DNA of 35,720 bases from an uncultured Planctomycetaceae bacterium (GTDB lineage: Bacteria > Planctomycetota > Planctomycetia > Planctomycetales > Planctomycetaceae), in the NCBI GenBank assembly GCA_903924405.1, contig CAIYBH010000024.1, positions 1 through 35,720 of the forward strand, read 5' to 3'. Below are positions 9,226-19,265 of the stretch, piece by piece (the stretch's first letter is position 1; the number at the start of each line of letters is the position of its first letter). Made by a program: the position numbers and the translations under genes. The notes below the pieces were generated by a model, which ran no database searches, was not told the DNA's origin, and saw only the letters and a program-made list of their open reading frames with translations.

Positions 9226-9256
9226 CAGTATTCAGTATTCAGTATTCAGTATTCAG
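9226..9256. repeat. Heptanucleotide tandem repeat, four copies of CAGTATT
   Basis: CAGTATT occurs four times head to tail (9226-9253) plus the first three bases of a fifth copy, all perfect. It fills the short gap between the convergent ATP-grasp and amidohydrolase genes. A different heptamer array lies at the right edge of the window. Confidence 0.95.
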
Positions 9257-9259
9257 CCA

Positions 9260-10555
9260 TCAGGGCTCGCGGTGGACCACGCCATCCTTCATAACAAAGA
9301 CCACTTTGCGCATGGCACTGATATCTTCCAGTGGATTGCCTTCGACAGCCACGACGTCTGCCGTCATGCCCGGAAGCAGCGTCCCGAGGCGATCGTCTAC
9401 TTTCAGCAGGCGTGATGCTGTCAATGTGGCCGACTGAATCGCCTCCATCGGACTCATACCACCCTCCACCATCAGCTCAAATTCATGCGCGTTGTCACCA
9501 TGAGCCGACACACCGCTGTCAGTCCCGAACGCGATCTGCACACCTGCCCGGTAGGCTCGCTGAAAAGTTTCACGAATCGCCGGTCCGATGGCGGCAGCCT
9601 TGGGACGCACAATTTCCGGAAAATATCCGGGCTCAGCAGCCTTTTTAGCAACCCACTCCCCGGCCATGTTCGTCGGAACCCAGAATGTTTTCCGCTCCTT
9701 CATCAGTGCGATAATCTCGTCGGTCATGTAGGTGCCATGTTCAATGGAATCCACTCCGGCCAGAACGGCACGTTTCATCCCCTCGGCACCATGCGCGTGT
9801 ACGGCAACGGTCATATTATAATCCCGGGCCGTTTCGACAATTGCCTGTAATTCTTCGGTTGTAAATTGCGGATTCTGACCACTGGCCGCCAGACTCAGCA
9901 CACCTCCGGTGGCTGTCAGCTTGATCAGATCCGCTCCATCCTTGTAACGCTGACGAACAGCCTTTCGTGCATCGTCAAGACCGTTGATGACCCCATCCAC
10001 CGGGTCGGCATCCTCACGAAATCTGCCTTTCAGTCCATTCGTCGGATCAGCATGACCACCCGTTGTCGCAATCGACTTTCCCGCGGTAAAAATTCGCGGG
10101 CCAACAATCCAGCCTTCATTGATTGCCTTACGCAGCGACACGGAATTGATCCCATTGTCACCCAGGTCCCTGACGGTCGTAAATCCGGCCATCAGAGTCA
10201 CACGAGCATAGACGGTGGAACGCAGAGCGTAATCCGACTCGTCCATAAAGAACTTTTCGTTGTAAGAATCCTTTGAATGCTGAGACATCAGATGTGTATG
10301 CATGTCCATCAATCCCGGAAGCACCATATAGCGGCGGAGATCCAGGACTCGATCCCCTTCTTCGGGACTGAGGAAGCCGGGAACAATTTTCTGCACACGG
10401 CCTTCATTCACAACCAGTGTGACATCAGTCAGCGGCTGATCATTGCGACCATCAACCAGCCGGGACGCGTAGATCAGGGTAGCAGCCTGCACCGTCGTGA
10501 ACACACAACTGATCAGACCGGCTATCAAAGCCATCAGCAAGGATCGACTTGTCAT
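9260..10555 (-). CDS. Exported amidohydrolase (imidazolonepropionase / Xaa-Pro dipeptidase-like)
   Basis: A 431-residue metal-dependent hydrolase of the amidohydrolase superfamily, predicted to be exported. The ATG at 10555 opens a signal peptide ([19 protein letters not shown] to about VQA) and has GGAGG 5 bases upstream; the longer frame from 10627 would run across an intrinsic terminator. Metal-site motifs are in order: [17 protein letters not shown] (the Lys usually carboxylated), [15 protein letters not shown] and AFGTDSGV near the C-terminus. The flanking LPGLMD and [13 protein letters not shown] segments form the small beta-sandwich domain. This subgroup includes proline dipeptidases and organophosphate or carboxylate hydrolases; the substrate cannot be told. 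It lies on the same strand downstream of the DUF3500-like gene but behind a terminator, so it is probably transcribed separately. Confidence 0.9.
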   Translation of the reverse strand: MTSRSLLMALIAGLISCVFTTVQAATLIYASRLVDGRNDQPLTDVTLVVNEGRVQKIVPGFLSPEEGDRVLDLRRYMVLPGLMDMHTHLMSQHSKDSYNEKFFMDESDYALRSTVYARVTLMAGFTTVRDLGDNGINSVSLRKAINEGWIVGPRIFTAGKSIATTGGHADPTNGLKGRFREDADPVDGVINGLDDARKAVRQRYKDGADLIKLTATGGVLSLAASGQNPQFTTEELQAIVETARDYNMTVAVHAHGAEGMKRAVLAGVDSIEHGTYMTDEIIALMKERKTFWVPTNMAGEWVAKKAAEPGYFPEIVRPKAAAIGPAIRETFQRAYRAGVQIAFGTDSGVSAHGDNAHEFELMVEGGMSPMEAIQSATLTASRLLKVDDRLGTLLPGMTADVVAVEGNPLEDISAMRKVVFVMKDGVVHREP

Positions 10556-10592
10556 CACAACCTCCGCGTCATCGCAACTCAGCCTCGAACAT

Positions 10593-10624
10593 AAAAAACC
10601 CGACTTCCAGCAGGAAATCGGGTT
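10593..10624 (-). terminator. Intrinsic terminator of the DUF3500-like gene
   Basis: Read on the - strand, AACCCGATTTCC and GGAAGTCGGGTT form a 12-bp stem with one mismatch around a 4-base loop, followed by a run of six T. It lies 53 bases after the stop codon at 10677 and just upstream of the ribosome binding site of the amidohydrolase gene. Confidence 0.85.
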
Positions 10625-10676
10625 CACTTCAGCAATCCGGCCACACCAGCAGCGACGATGCCGGAAAACGCGTTGC

Positions 10677-11684
10677 TCAGGCCTTTTTCACCTGGCCGAT
10701 ATTGATGTAGGCATGCACGTGTGGCGCACCGCGATAGTGCCATACAAATGATGGACCTTCCACGCGCCAGATATCCCACGTACGATCACCGCCAAGATCA
10801 CCAGCCCGATAAAACGCCATATGCAGCCGATCCAGACCACCGGACTCTTTCAGGATTTCCATCACCTCATCTGTGTCCTCACGCCGGTATGGTGCCAGCA
10901 GCACGGTCAGCGTTTTCTCCACCTGCAGCTTCTGCTCGTCGGACAGTTTTCCCACACAAATTCCGGCGAAGGTGCCCTGCTCTCCCTGCAACTGAATAGC
11001 CGTCTCGGCCGGCGCATTGTCCAGCAACGCCATGGCAACCTGCGATTCATTCAGTGAGCGAAAGACCGCATCTGTCTGCTGTGTCTGATAGAAATAGATG
11101 TTCTTCGAAGCCACCGGATCCACCTGATCATGACCGTAAACAATCGGTCCGCCAAAGGCAGCACGGTCTACCGTATTGCCATCAGCACGCAGAGTCAGAT
11201 GACGCCCCGTCAGCATAAATTCAAACGGCTGAGCCTCATCTCCCGGAACGCCAAACAACGCCACACTGAACTCGTGCAGGCCACCAGCGTCTTCATCCAT
11301 CTGGCGGGTGAGTCGCTCGTGGCCCTCTTCACTGCACAACCCCTTGATAATTCGGCCCACCATCTCACGCTGCTGTGAGGTGTAGAAGGTCTGGCCCAGA
11401 GTCGGCTCGGTGACGTGCCAGTTCGCACTGATCCGACCGCGGTGCGCGTGATCGAATGGCAGGCACAATACTTTTTTCTGATCGTCCGTCAGCGACCCAT
11501 AAAACTCAGAAACCGCTGTTTCAGCAGCACTGGTCCGCGACGGTCCGGAAAATAAACCCGCCTGCACCGCCCGCCCTGGCAACACAAGTGCTGACGAGGC
11601 CGCGGCAATGGCTGCCACAAACGAACGTCGATTTACAGCAGGCAGATCTGCACAACAGGCAGGCGACGTCTTCACTGGCTTCAT
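10677..11684 (-). CDS. Tat-exported DUF3500-like protein
   Basis: A 335-residue protein resembling the DUF3500 family, of unknown function. The N-terminus has a twin-arginine signal: [20 protein letters not shown], with the mature part starting after about RAVQA. Downstream segments typical of the family include [16 protein letters not shown], a [13 protein letters not shown] segment, [13 protein letters not shown] and the C-terminal [17 protein letters not shown], whose His residues could bind metal. The ATG at 11684 fits the signal peptide; the frame upstream to 11768 adds 28 residues without features. Tat export suggests folding or cofactor loading before secretion. Followed by a strong terminator, so probably monocistronic. 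Confidence 0.8.
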   Translation of the reverse strand: MKPVKTSPACCADLPAVNRRSFVAAIAAASSALVLPGRAVQAGLFSGPSRTSAAETAVSEFYGSLTDDQKKVLCLPFDHAHRGRISANWHVTEPTLGQTFYTSQQREMVGRIIKGLCSEEGHERLTRQMDEDAGGLHEFSVALFGVPGDEAQPFEFMLTGRHLTLRADGNTVDRAAFGGPIVYGHDQVDPVASKNIYFYQTQQTDAVFRSLNESQVAMALLDNAPAETAIQLQGEQGTFAGICVGKLSDEQKLQVEKTLTVLLAPYRREDTDEVMEILKESGGLDRLHMAFYRAGDLGGDRTWDIWRVEGPSFVWHYRGAPHVHAYINIGQVKKA

Positions 11685-12307
11685 CTGGTGGGCTCCCGAA
11701 TTCAAGAGGAATGACGAACATCCGCCCGGAAACCTTGAGGAAAGTTGCCCGATATCGCCCTTCCGCAACTCGCACGGCTAGTCAGGAATGACCAGTTCCG
11801 GTCCCGGAAAAACGAAATACGTCACAACTTCCGTTTCGAACTGTCCGAACGGATCAGGATCTGATGACCAGTGCAGTATACCCGGGAGCACACCTGAGCG
11901 AAACAAAGTCCGGATTTCCGGGGAACTTTTGCGAAAACCCGTTCAAAAACGGCGGAATCCTGAACACAAAACTCGTCAGCCCCCCACACCCCTCTGCTAT
12001 AATCTGAGAGCAAACCCGTGGGTCTTCTAATGGCAGCTGAATCTCTCCATGCCGGCAGAATCTTCTGCGTCTCATATTCTGTTGCGATGTTGCAAATCGT
12101 CTCGGAAAGCTCCTGCTCACGACCGTTGCCGGTACCCAACCGGCTTCTGTCTGCCACCGATCTGCCACCACGCCAACGGAAGTCTGACAACCAGCCTGAA
12201 ACCCTGCCACCGCATTCGGACCAACAGCACGCCGTGACGCCCCACTGACCTCAACCTGCGCAACACTCCTTCATCGGCAACTCTCTTCCTCACGTGAAAC
12301 TCCGCCT
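11685..12307. other. Divergent intergenic region, no supported gene
   Basis: This gap of 623 bases lies between the divergent DUF3500-like and PQQ-like genes. Short ORFs here (for example on + from 12018) have no ribosome binding site or recognisable domain, and the composition is not coding-like. It should hold both promoters; one extended -10 candidate is listed separately. No repeat or structured RNA stands out. Confidence 0.5.
11996..12003 (+). promoter_or_regulatory. Possible extended -10 promoter element
   Basis: TGCTATAAT spans 11995-12003 region and contains a perfect TATAAT with the TGn extension of sigma70-type promoters. No good -35 lies 17 bases upstream. If used, the PQQ-like gene at 12308 would have a leader of about 300 bases. 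Confidence 0.3.
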
Positions 12308-13516
12308 ATGTCCGCACCACACATTCCGCACCCCCCGGTCCAGCGAAGAACAGCCCTCCGGACACTCGTGCAGAGTACGTTGACACTTGCGGCCGCCGCC
12401 TGCAGCTATACCGGCATTGCATTGGCATCAACATCCCCGCGCCCGACACTCGCCGAAGACTCGTGGTCGTCGTTTCGCGGAAGTCCCGATCAGCGCGGTC
12501 TGGCAAAAGGCACACTCGCGCAGTCCCCCGCTCTGCGTTGGGAATTCCCTTCACCGGATGGCTGGGTCGCGGGTGTCGCGATTGCCGATGGTCATGTCTA
12601 CGCCCCTGCCCTCGCCGGATTTCTTCACTGCCTCGATCTCAAAACCGGCGCCGAGCTCTGGAAGTATCGATCCATCGAAGATCCGGATCCGAAGAAATTT
12701 GCACCCGGCTTTAAAGCCGCGCCGCTGGTCACCGAAGACACTGTTTATGTCGGCGATGAAGATGGGGTTCTGCACGCTCTGGATCGAACCACCGGAAAGA
12801 AACGTTGGGTATTCACCACCGGCAGTGAAATCGCCGGCTGCGTAGCCCGGTACCAGGACAAACTCCTGCTGGCGTCGCACGACAGTTTCCTGTATTGCCT
12901 CGACCTGAAGGGCCAGGAAGTCTGGAAATTCCAGACCAATGACCGCATCAACTGCTCGCCCGCAATCGCTGACAGATTCACCTTCCTTGCAGGGTGTGAC
13001 GAACATCTGCGAGTCATCGATCTGGAAAACGGCAAAGAATTCCGCGACATGCCGCTGGAATCCTTCCTCATCGCGTCTCCAGCACTTGTCGGCGACCTGC
13101 TCTACGTCGGCACTCACACCGGACTCATCGTCTGCGTGGATTGGCGCAAAGGTGAGTTCCTCTGGAAATACGAAGCGCCGCGAAAAATGCCCTTCCATGC
13201 CTCCGCTGTCGTCTCCGATAACCTTGTCATCGCAGGCGGACACGACAAACAGGTGCACGCCGTCGAACGCAGCACCGGCAAAGGTGTCTGGACATTTCCG
13301 ACCCGCGCTAAAATCGAATCCTCCGGCGTCCTGATTGACCAGCGATTCTTCGTGGGTTCCGGTGATGGCAATCTTTATGGAATCGACGTGAAGTCCGGCC
13401 AGGAAGTCTGGAAATACAACGCCGGACGCGATATCACCGCCGGAATCGCAATCGGTGAAGGCAGCCTTGTCGTTGGGGAAGACCAGCAAAACGGACGACT
13501 GCTGTGCTTCGCCTGA
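12308..13516 (+). CDS. Exported PQQ-like beta-propeller repeat protein
   Basis: A 402-residue propeller protein with a Tat-like signal peptide: QRRTALRTL at residues 12-20, then a hydrophobic stretch ending at about ALAST. Seven or so blades are marked by tryptophan docking motifs such as GAELWKY, KKRWVF, QEVWKF, FLWKY, KGVWTF and QEVWKY, alternating with [12 protein letters not shown] strands. The mature chain opens with [13 protein letters not shown], the entry motif common in planctomycete PQQ-like proteins. No catalytic quinoprotein residues are evident, so a binding or assembly role is more likely. The stop codon sits inside a degenerate octamer repeat, and the radical SAM gene follows 143 bases later on the same strand. 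Confidence 0.87.
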   Translation: MSAPHIPHPPVQRRTALRTLVQSTLTLAAAACSYTGIALASTSPRPTLAEDSWSSFRGSPDQRGLAKGTLAQSPALRWEFPSPDGWVAGVAIADGHVYAPALAGFLHCLDLKTGAELWKYRSIEDPDPKKFAPGFKAAPLVTEDTVYVGDEDGVLHALDRTTGKKRWVFTTGSEIAGCVARYQDKLLLASHDSFLYCLDLKGQEVWKFQTNDRINCSPAIADRFTFLAGCDEHLRVIDLENGKEFRDMPLESFLIASPALVGDLLYVGTHTGLIVCVDWRKGEFLWKYEAPRKMPFHASAVVSDNLVIAGGHDKQVHAVERSTGKGVWTFPTRAKIESSGVLIDQRFFVGSGDGNLYGIDVKSGQEVWKYNAGRDITAGIAIGEGSLVVGEDQQNGRLLCFA

Positions 13517-13545
13517 ACCCATGAACTCATGAACCCCTGAACACA
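13514..13545 (+). repeat. Degenerate octamer repeat overlapping a stop codon
   Basis: TGAACCCA, TGAACTCA, TGAACCCC and TGAACACA follow one another without gaps. The TGA of the first unit is the stop codon of the PQQ-like gene. Because the unit is 8 bases, successive TGA triplets fall in all three forward frames. The same octamer, TGAACCCA, also overlaps the stop codon of the next gene at 14977-14984. Confidence 0.7.
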
Positions 13546-13659
13546 TGGCAGCTCAACCAACAGGAATTGGTCGCTGCCATTCCAAAGCCCCGATCCTGAC
13601 GGCCAATCTCACCCTCCCCGTCGTTGCATCACTGTTCGTCAACAAACCGGAAGTGCCCC

Positions 13660-14979
13660 ATGACCTCAACGGAAACGTCCACCACCACTGAAGTCGGCAG
13701 CTACTTCATCTCCAACTACCCGCCATTTTCCCAGTGGAAGTCCGACCTCGTTCCGCTCGCCATCTCGGCACTCGAAACCGATCCCGCTCAAACAGCCAAC
13801 ACTCCGCTGGGCCTGTACATTCATATTCCGTTCTGCCGCAAACGCTGCAAATTCTGTTACTTTCGCGTCTATACCAATCAAAACGCCAAAGCCATCGAGG
13901 ATTACGTCAAAGCGCTGATGCTGGAGCTGGAACTGATCAGCCGCAAGTCGGCAATCGGCACTCGTGATCTGCGATTCGTCTACTTCGGTGGTGGTACCCC
14001 CAGCTATCTCAGCTCCCGGCAACTGCGCTCGCTGCGGGAACGCATGAGCACCTTCATCACGTGGGAAAATGCTGAAGAAGTCACGTTCGAATGCGAACCC
14101 GGTACTCTCAGCGTCGAAAAGCTCGAAACCCTGCGAGACATCGGGATCACCCGCATCTCACTCGGTGTTGAAAGCTTCAACGATCAGATTCTCGAAGAAA
14201 ACGGCCGCGCACATCTGTCCCCGGAAGTCTTTCAGGCCTGGGAATGGATCCGCAACATCGGCTTCCCTCAGGTCAATATCGATCTGATTGCCGGAATGGT
14301 CGGAGAAACCGATGACAACTGGCATCGAAATATCGACAAAGCCATCGAATTGTCACCGGACAACATCACCATCTATCAGATGGAACTCCCCTTCAACACC
14401 GTCTATTCCAAAGAAATGCGGGAACTGGGTACCCAGTCGCCTGTTGCCGACTGGCCCACCAAACGCCGCTGGGTCAGCGAAGCCATGGATCGCCTGATCG
14501 CCGCCGGTTATCACATTTCCAGCGGCAATGAACTGGTCAAAAATCCAGCCCGGGATCACTTCGTCTATCGAGATAACGTCTGGCGCGGCTGCGATCTCAT
14601 CGCCACAGGAGTCTCTTCGTTCGGGCACTTCCAGGGAGTTCACTATCAGAATCTTGATCGGATCGAAGATTACCTCGAAACCGTCAATCGCGGCGAACTT
14701 CCCATCAACCGCGCATTGAAACCGTCCCCACACCAACTCCTGATCCGCGAACTCGTGCTGCTGATGAAGGAAGGTACCGTCGATCTGCAGCGCCTCAATG
14801 AAAAATACGGCGTCGATACCCGTACCGAATTCGCAACCGCCCTGCACAATCAACAGCAGGCTGGCTACCTCACCGTCGAGGGAAATTCACTGAAACTGAC
14901 CCGCAAAGGCCTGCTGCAGGTCGACAGTCTGCTGCCCGAGTACTTCGAACCGCAACACCGAGCCGTTCGCTACACCTGA
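13660..14979 (+). CDS. HemW/HemN-like radical SAM protein
   Basis: A 439-residue radical SAM enzyme of the oxygen-independent coproporphyrinogen oxidase family. The iron-sulfur motif [14 protein letters not shown] has Cys59, Cys63 and Cys66 (CxxxCxxC) and lacks the fourth Cys found in true HemN, so it is closer to HemW (heme chaperone) and its relatives. Other family marks are [28 protein letters not shown] and VNIDLIAGM, and a C-terminal winged-helix-like part ending near [16 protein letters not shown] use the ATG at 13660; a TTG at 13624 would add 12 residues. No other heme gene is in view, so a coproporphyrinogen oxidase role is not supported by context and a heme-binding or other radical SAM role is possible. 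Confidence 0.85.
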   Translation: MTSTETSTTTEVGSYFISNYPPFSQWKSDLVPLAISALETDPAQTANTPLGLYIHIPFCRKRCKFCYFRVYTNQNAKAIEDYVKALMLELELISRKSAIGTRDLRFVYFGGGTPSYLSSRQLRSLRERMSTFITWENAEEVTFECEPGTLSVEKLETLRDIGITRISLGVESFNDQILEENGRAHLSPEVFQAWEWIRNIGFPQVNIDLIAGMVGETDDNWHRNIDKAIELSPDNITIYQMELPFNTVYSKEMRELGTQSPVADWPTKRRWVSEAMDRLIAAGYHISSGNELVKNPARDHFVYRDNVWRGCDLIATGVSSFGHFQGVHYQNLDRIEDYLETVNRGELPINRALKPSPHQLLIRELVLLMKEGTVDLQRLNEKYGVDTRTEFATALHNQQQAGYLTVEGNSLKLTRKGLLQVDSLLPEYFEPQHRAVRYT

Positions 14980-15079
14980 ACCCACGCGCAGACATCAGCA
15001 CAACCACCAACACTGCCGCTCACCCCTCGCACTTCCAGGAACTTTCACCACCCAATCCACCCGGTAACCGCTGGTTGTC

Positions 15080-15108
15080 TTGTCCATTACTCGCCTCACT
15101 CCTAGAAT
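15080..15108 (+). promoter_or_regulatory. Candidate sigma70-type promoter upstream of clpC
   Basis: TTGTCC (15080-15085) and TAGAAT (15103-15108) are separated by 17 bases, matching the consensus at 4 of 6 and 5 of 6 positions. The clpC start codon is 466 bases downstream, which would leave a long leader containing two palindromes. Confidence 0.35.
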
Positions 15109-15152
15109 CCGGAACGGTTTTCGCTGCTCTTTCTACTGTTACAGCTTCACTA

Positions 15153-15180
15153 GTCAGCAACCGCCATTATGGCAGCTGAC
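15153..15180. promoter_or_regulatory. Nested palindrome upstream of clpC
   Basis: GTCAGC (15153-15158) pairs with GCTGAC (15175-15180), and inside it GCCAT and ATGGC pair around a single T. The 28-base element lies about 45 bases after the candidate -10. It could be an operator or a transcript hairpin. Confidence 0.4.
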
Positions 15181-15459
15181 AGCACTCCCTGACGCTGTGA
15201 CAAAACGCTTACGAACACTGCCGACGGTGTGGTGTCCCGTGAGTTGTCTGGCTGTTTTTTTGCAGAATCCAACCCAAAAATCACCCGCTCCCCGTACGGT
15301 GACAGACTGTCAGTTCCAAGGCAGGCTGTCAGGTGTTTTCAGGTCTGTATTCCACGAATTCTCAGTCAGAACGGGAAACAGCAGCAAAAAAGTCGAGCCT
15401 TTCGCAGATTTGCCGCTAGAGTTCCGCTGGACCTTCAGGGTCCCTACAGGTCACCGCAG

Positions 15460-15476
15460 TCCGATCAGTGATCGGA
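15460..15476. promoter_or_regulatory. Perfect 7-3-7 palindrome close to clpC
   Basis: TCCGATC, AGT, GATCGGA: seven-base arms with a three-base centre, 97 bases before the clpC start. The size and symmetry suit a dimeric repressor site, but no regulator is identified. Confidence 0.4.
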
Positions 15477-15573
15477 AATAGTCATCACAAAACGGGTTCT
15501 GACATGGTGGCGCAGAACCCTTGAACCTGTGACAACACTTCACAGGACTTCGAGAACAGAACGAGGACGTCGA

Positions 15574-18132
15574 ATGTACGAACGTTTCACAGACCGTGCC
15601 CGCAAGGTGATGCAGCTGGCCAATCAGGAAGCCCAGCGATTCAACCACGAGTACATCGGTACCGAGCATATTCTGCTCGGTCTGGTCAAGGAAGGGTCCG
15701 GTGTTGCCGCCAACGTCCTGAAAAACCTCGATGTGGATCTCCGCAAGATCCGCATGGAAGTCGAGAAAATTGTCCAGACGGGACCAGATATGGTCACCAT
15801 GGGCAAACTGCCTCAAACTCCCCGGGCCAAGAAAGTCATCGAATATGCGATGGATGAAGCCCGAAATCTGAATCACAACTATGTCGGCACCGAACACCTG
15901 CTGCTTGGTCTGCTCCGTGAACAGGAAGGCGTTGCCGCTCAGGTCCTGATGAACCTGGGCATGAAACTCGATGATGTCCGCGATGAAGTTCTCAACCTGC
16001 TCGGCCACGGTATGGAATCCGCCGAACCAGGTGCTGAAGAACGTGGTGGCGGCGGTGCCGCTGGCGGTGCAGCAGCAGCCCAGAAGGGCGCCAGCCGCAG
16101 CAAGACCCCGGCACTCGACAGCTTCGGCCGCGACCTCACAGAACTCGCACGCCAGAAGAAACTGGACCCAGTCATCGGTCGCGAGCGTGAAATCGAACGC
16201 GTCATCCAGATCCTCTGCCGACGCCAGAAGAACAACCCCGTCCTCCTCGGTGAAGCCGGCGTCGGAAAAACGGCGATCGTCGAAGGCTTCGCTCAGATGG
16301 TCGTGGACAATGCCGTTCCCGATATCCTCGCCGATCGCCGAATCATCGTGCTCGACCTCGCCATGATGGTTGCCGGAACCAAGTATCGCGGCCAGTTCGA
16401 AGAACGCATTAAGGCCGTCATGAACGAAGTCCGCCGCGCCCGCAATACCATCCTGTTCATCGACGAACTCCACACACTCGTCGGAGCGGGTGGAGCTGAA
16501 GGCGCAATCGATGCCTCCAATGTTCTCAAACCGGCACTCAGCCGCGGAGAAATCCAGTGCATCGGAGCCACCACGCTTGATGAATACCGCAAGTACATCG
16601 AAAAGGACGCGGCCCTCGAACGACGCTTCCAGACCGTCATGGTGGATCCGCCAAGTGCCAGCCAGGCCGTCGAAATCCTCAAGGGACTCCGCGATCGTTA
16701 CGAAGAACACCACCGCGTCCAGATCACCGACGACGCACTCGAAGCCGCCGTGGAACTGTCCAACCGCTACATCAGCGCACGCTGTCTCCCCGACAAGGCC
16801 ATCGACGTCATCGACGAATCCGGTGCCCGCGTGCGTCTGAAGTCCATGGTCCGTCCGCCCGACCTCAAGGAACTCGAAGAAGAAATCCAGCGTCTGAATA
16901 CCGCGAAAGAAGAAGCCGTGGCCGAACAGAAGTTCGAAAAAGCCGCGTCCTTCCGCGATCAGGCCGACAAACTCCGCCGTAAGAAAGATCAACTCACTGA
17001 AGAATGGCGTGAGAAATCCCGCCAGACTGACGGGGTCGTTGATGCCGAAGTCGTCGCCGAAGTCGTTGCCAAAATGACGGGGATTCCCCTCACACGACTC
17101 TCCAGCGAAGACGCCGTCCGGCTGCTGCAGATGGAGCAGGAGCTGCACCGTCGCGTAATCAGCCAGGATCAGGCCATCACGCAGGTCTGCAAGGCCGTCC
17201 GCCGCAGTCGCAGCGGTCTCAAAGACCCCAAACGCCCCACCGGTGCGTTTCTGTTCTGCGGACCTACCGGCGTGGGCAAAACCCTGCTGGCCAAGACACT
17301 CGCCGAATTCATGTTCGGCGATGAAGATGCCCTGATTCAGATCGACATGTCCGAGTACATGGAGAAGCACAACGTCAGCCGACTCATCGGTGCTCCCCCA
17401 GGCTACGTCGGCTTCGAAGAAGGTGGACAACTCACCGAAAAAATCCGCCGCCGCCCCTACGCCGTGGTGCTGCTCGACGAAATCGAAAAAGCTCACCCCG
17501 ACGTCTACAACATGCTGCTGCAGATTATGGAGGAAGGTCACCTCACCGACAGCTTCGGCCGCCGTGTGGACTTCAAGAATGTGATCCTGATCATGACCAC
17601 CAACGCCGGGGCCGCTCGCATGGCTCATGGTGGCAGCATGGGACTGCATACCCTTCGCGAACGCGATGCGGAACGCACCTATGACGACATGAAGATCAAT
17701 CTCATGCACGAACTGCAGAAGCAGTTCAAGCCGGAATTTCTCGGACGCCTCGACGAAGTTGTTGTCTTCCGCAAGCTCACACGCGTGGAACTCATGCAGA
17801 TCGTCGATATCGAACTCCGCAAAGTCTTCGAACGCCTCCGCGAACGTGGCAAGAAAATGATCCTCTCAGACGAAGCCCGAGGCTTCATCATCGATAAAGG
17901 CGAAGCCGGAGATGGTCTCGATTACGGAGCACGGCCACTGCGACGCAGTGTTGAAAAGTACATTGAAGACCCGCTCTCCGAAGAACTCCTTCGCGGCACC
18001 TTCGATGGACTCAACACGATCCACGTGAAAATCCGGGAAGTCGGAGATCAGAAACAACTGGATTTCGAAGGGGCTCAGGAAGACGAAGCCAGTGCTTCCA
18101 CAGAAACCGCCTCGACGGCCTCCGGCATCTGA
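15574..18132 (+). CDS. clpC: Clp protease ATPase subunit ClpC
   Basis: AAA+ unfoldase (852 residues) that unfolds substrates and feeds them to ClpP in the cytoplasm. Domains in order: a double Clp-N repeat (about 3-140), a Gly/Ala-rich linker, AAA1 with Walker [11 protein letters not shown] and Walker [10 protein letters not shown], a middle region with a UVR-type motif ([16 protein letters not shown]), AAA2 with [10 protein letters not shown] and [13 protein letters not shown], and a ClpC-type C-terminus. The short middle domain and UVR motif separate it from ClpB and ClpA. The ClpP-docking loop appears as GGSMGL, consistent with a [hydrophobic]-G-[F/L] tripeptide. ATG 15574 has GAGGA 6 bases upstream and gives the canonical [11 protein letters not shown] start. 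A strong terminator follows. Confidence 0.97.
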   Translation: MYERFTDRARKVMQLANQEAQRFNHEYIGTEHILLGLVKEGSGVAANVLKNLDVDLRKIRMEVEKIVQTGPDMVTMGKLPQTPRAKKVIEYAMDEARNLNHNYVGTEHLLLGLLREQEGVAAQVLMNLGMKLDDVRDEVLNLLGHGMESAEPGAEERGGGGAAGGAAAAQKGASRSKTPALDSFGRDLTELARQKKLDPVIGREREIERVIQILCRRQKNNPVLLGEAGVGKTAIVEGFAQMVVDNAVPDILADRRIIVLDLAMMVAGTKYRGQFEERIKAVMNEVRRARNTILFIDELHTLVGAGGAEGAIDASNVLKPALSRGEIQCIGATTLDEYRKYIEKDAALERRFQTVMVDPPSASQAVEILKGLRDRYEEHHRVQITDDALEAAVELSNRYISARCLPDKAIDVIDESGARVRLKSMVRPPDLKELEEEIQRLNTAKEEAVAEQKFEKAASFRDQADKLRRKKDQLTEEWREKSRQTDGVVDAEVVAEVVAKMTGIPLTRLSSEDAVRLLQMEQELHRRVISQDQAITQVCKAVRRSRSGLKDPKRPTGAFLFCGPTGVGKTLLAKTLAEFMFGDEDALIQIDMSEYMEKHNVSRLIGAPPGYVGFEEGGQLTEKIRRRPYAVVLLDEIEKAHPDVYNMLLQIMEEGHLTDSFGRRVDFKNVILIMTTNAGAARMAHGGSMGLHTLRERDAERTYDDMKINLMHELQKQFKPEFLGRLDEVVVFRKLTRVELMQIVDIELRKVFERLRERGKKMILSDEARGFIIDKGEAGDGLDYGARPLRRSVEKYIEDPLSEELLRGTFDGLNTIHVKIREVGDQKQLDFEGAQEDEASASTETASTASGI

Positions 18133-18150
18133 TCACCAGATCCATCAAAC

Positions 18151-18187
18151 AAAAAGGACCTGTGCCGTCAGCACAGGTCCTTTTTTT
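18151..18187. terminator. Strong bidirectional intrinsic terminator after clpC
   Basis: GGACCTGTGC and GCACAGGTCC form a perfect 10-bp stem around the loop CGTCA, extended by five A on the left and seven T on the right. It works on both strands and sits between the clpC stop (18132) and the convergent stop at 18202. Confidence 0.95.
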
Positions 18188-18201
18188 GCCACCACGATCC
18201 A

Positions 18202-18462
18202 TCATTCCTGTCCCGGTCGAAAGACCCGAACATTCACCATCGACTGCTGCGCCACAGCATGCGCCCAGCCCGCTGATCCAGCCGCAATTCCCAGCAGAAT
18301 CCACAACACATGCTCGCCGGGAAAGCCGGACCAAAGCAGCACAAGAGGCACCGTGACACCTGCCAGCAGATTCCAGAGCGCCCACTGCCTGCGACCACAG
18401 TACAACAACCCCGCTCCCGGAATCAACAGACTCAGACAGGCGGCCTTCGTAGACTTTTTCAT
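18202..18462 (-). CDS. Small two-helix membrane protein
   Basis: An 86-residue protein with two hydrophobic segments: AACLSLLIPGAGLLYCG near the N-terminus, and a longer stretch (about 27-65) containing LLAGVTVPLVLLW and LWILLGIAAGSAGWAHA. The first segment, with its PGAGLLYCGR motif, resembles small membrane proteins with a 'LSLxxPGxGqlY.G' helix related to TM2-type proteins. GGAGGGG lies upstream; ATG 18462 is used, though GTG 18465 is equally placed. It ends at the clpC terminator. Function unknown. Confidence 0.65.
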   Translation of the reverse strand: MKKSTKAACLSLLIPGAGLLYCGRRQWALWNLLAGVTVPLVLLWSGFPGEHVLWILLGIAAGSAGWAHAVAQQSMVNVRVFRPGQE

Positions 18463-18535
18463 CACCTATCCCCTCCCCCACCTGTCACCAGACCAGTGAT
18501 CGCTCACCTCGCAGGTTCCATCCACAACTCTGTGT

Positions 18536-18931
18536 TTATTCCCGTCGCACATACTCCAGCATCTGTGCCTCCGTCATCCGATCAGCAGTCTCCACACGCA
18601 CATCCACTCGGGAAAAACGGTGTTTGTCCAGACGCCCCTGCAATTCCAGCTTCGCCTCGCCAGGTCCGAAAATCAGCAGTGAGTCAGGATCACCGATCTG
18701 CTCAATCACCCGGTCGTAATACTGATTAAGCTCAGACGTGTATTTGCGCTGCCGCACATCGTCAGACTGCTGCTGCAACGGCTCGAATGGCCCGGACTCC
18801 GCATCACTCGCACGTCGTGACTGAGTCTCCGCATGAGAATGCACCACGGTCACCCGCTGCTCATCAGCAAACGGACGAAGTACAAAGGCATCCCTGTGAT
18901 CCACCCAGATCCCTACCCTGCCCTGCATCAT
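18536..18931 (-). CDS. Release-factor-like (baeRF/eRF1 domain 3-type) small protein
   Basis: A 131-residue cytoplasmic protein. The pattern GIWVDHRDAFVL at the N-terminus, a middle charged helix (RQRKYTSELNQYYDRVIEQI) and LLIFGPGEAKLELQGRL followed by RMTEAQML near the end match a family of small bacterial proteins related to domain 3 of eRF1/Pelota and to the bacterial baeRF proteins. I recognise the family pattern but not a tested function. GGGAG lies about 9 bases before the paired ATG codons at 18931/18928; a start at 18958 would add 9 residues. It is on the same strand as the small membrane gene and could share its transcript. Confidence 0.7.
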   Translation of the reverse strand: MMQGRVGIWVDHRDAFVLRPFADEQRVTVVHSHAETQSRRASDAESGPFEPLQQQSDDVRQRKYTSELNQYYDRVIEQIGDPDSLLIFGPGEAKLELQGRLDKHRFSRVDVRVETADRMTEAQMLEYVRRE

Positions 18932-19265
18932 AGCCCTGCTCCCGTCAAAGCATCCCACAGGACCTGCGGTGGTACTTCGAACTGTCCGAAGTCCCCGCCG
19001 AATTACGGGCCCGCTCAGCCCCCTGGATGCTGCCGTTCACTTCCGCAGGTTTCGTGCCAGATCCGAATTCGCACATGTGCATGCCGCCGGCGATTGCCCG
19101 GCATGGCATTCATCCGCTCTTATTCACGAATTCCGCACTGCCACGATTCATGACTGTGTGCGATTCCGGTCCCGACGTGCTGCCTCGCACGAACAGTACT
19201 CACACGCACCGCATATCGATCGCCGCTACCACCCCTGACGCACTGCCTGATCAATCGCAGACCAA
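18932..19265. other. Gap without supported gene
   Basis: This stretch of 334 bases lies between the C39-like peptidase gene and the release-factor-like gene, both on the - strand. I find no convincing ORF, terminator or repeat. It probably holds the promoter of the downstream pair. Confidence 0.5.

Larger units (their letters stand above)
14980..15573. other. Long leader/regulatory region of clpC
   Basis: About 590 bases without a supported gene separate the radical SAM gene from clpC. The stretch has a candidate promoter (15080-15108) and two clear palindromes (15153-15180 and 15460-15476), plus GGACC/GGTCC around 15429-15443. Overall T content is higher than in neighbouring gaps. This arrangement suggests regulated transcription of clpC. 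I see no CtsR heptad-repeat operator that I could defend. Confidence 0.5.

Noticed and set aside
9226..9256. Heptamer array considered as a CRISPR remnant
   Set aside because: The units are 7 bases and contiguous without spacers, so it is a simple tandem repeat.
12018..12248. Short + strand frame upstream of the second PQQ-like gene
   Set aside because: No ribosome binding site, no domain; more likely part of the leader behind the TATAAT element.
12551..13546. 331-codon antisense frame over the second PQQ-like gene
   Set aside because: It is the reverse shadow of propeller repeats, with no signal or family motif.
15153..15180. 28-base palindrome considered as a dif recombination site
   Set aside because: Length and 11-6-11 layout fit, but arms match each other at only 8 of 11 positions and lack the AT-rich XerC/XerD arm consensus.
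15451..17709. 752-codon open frame antisense to clpC
   Set aside because: It overlaps a complete, conserved ClpC gene. Its composition (His, Phe, Asp and Gly-rich repeats) mirrors the reverse complement of ClpC codons, and no domain is recognisable.
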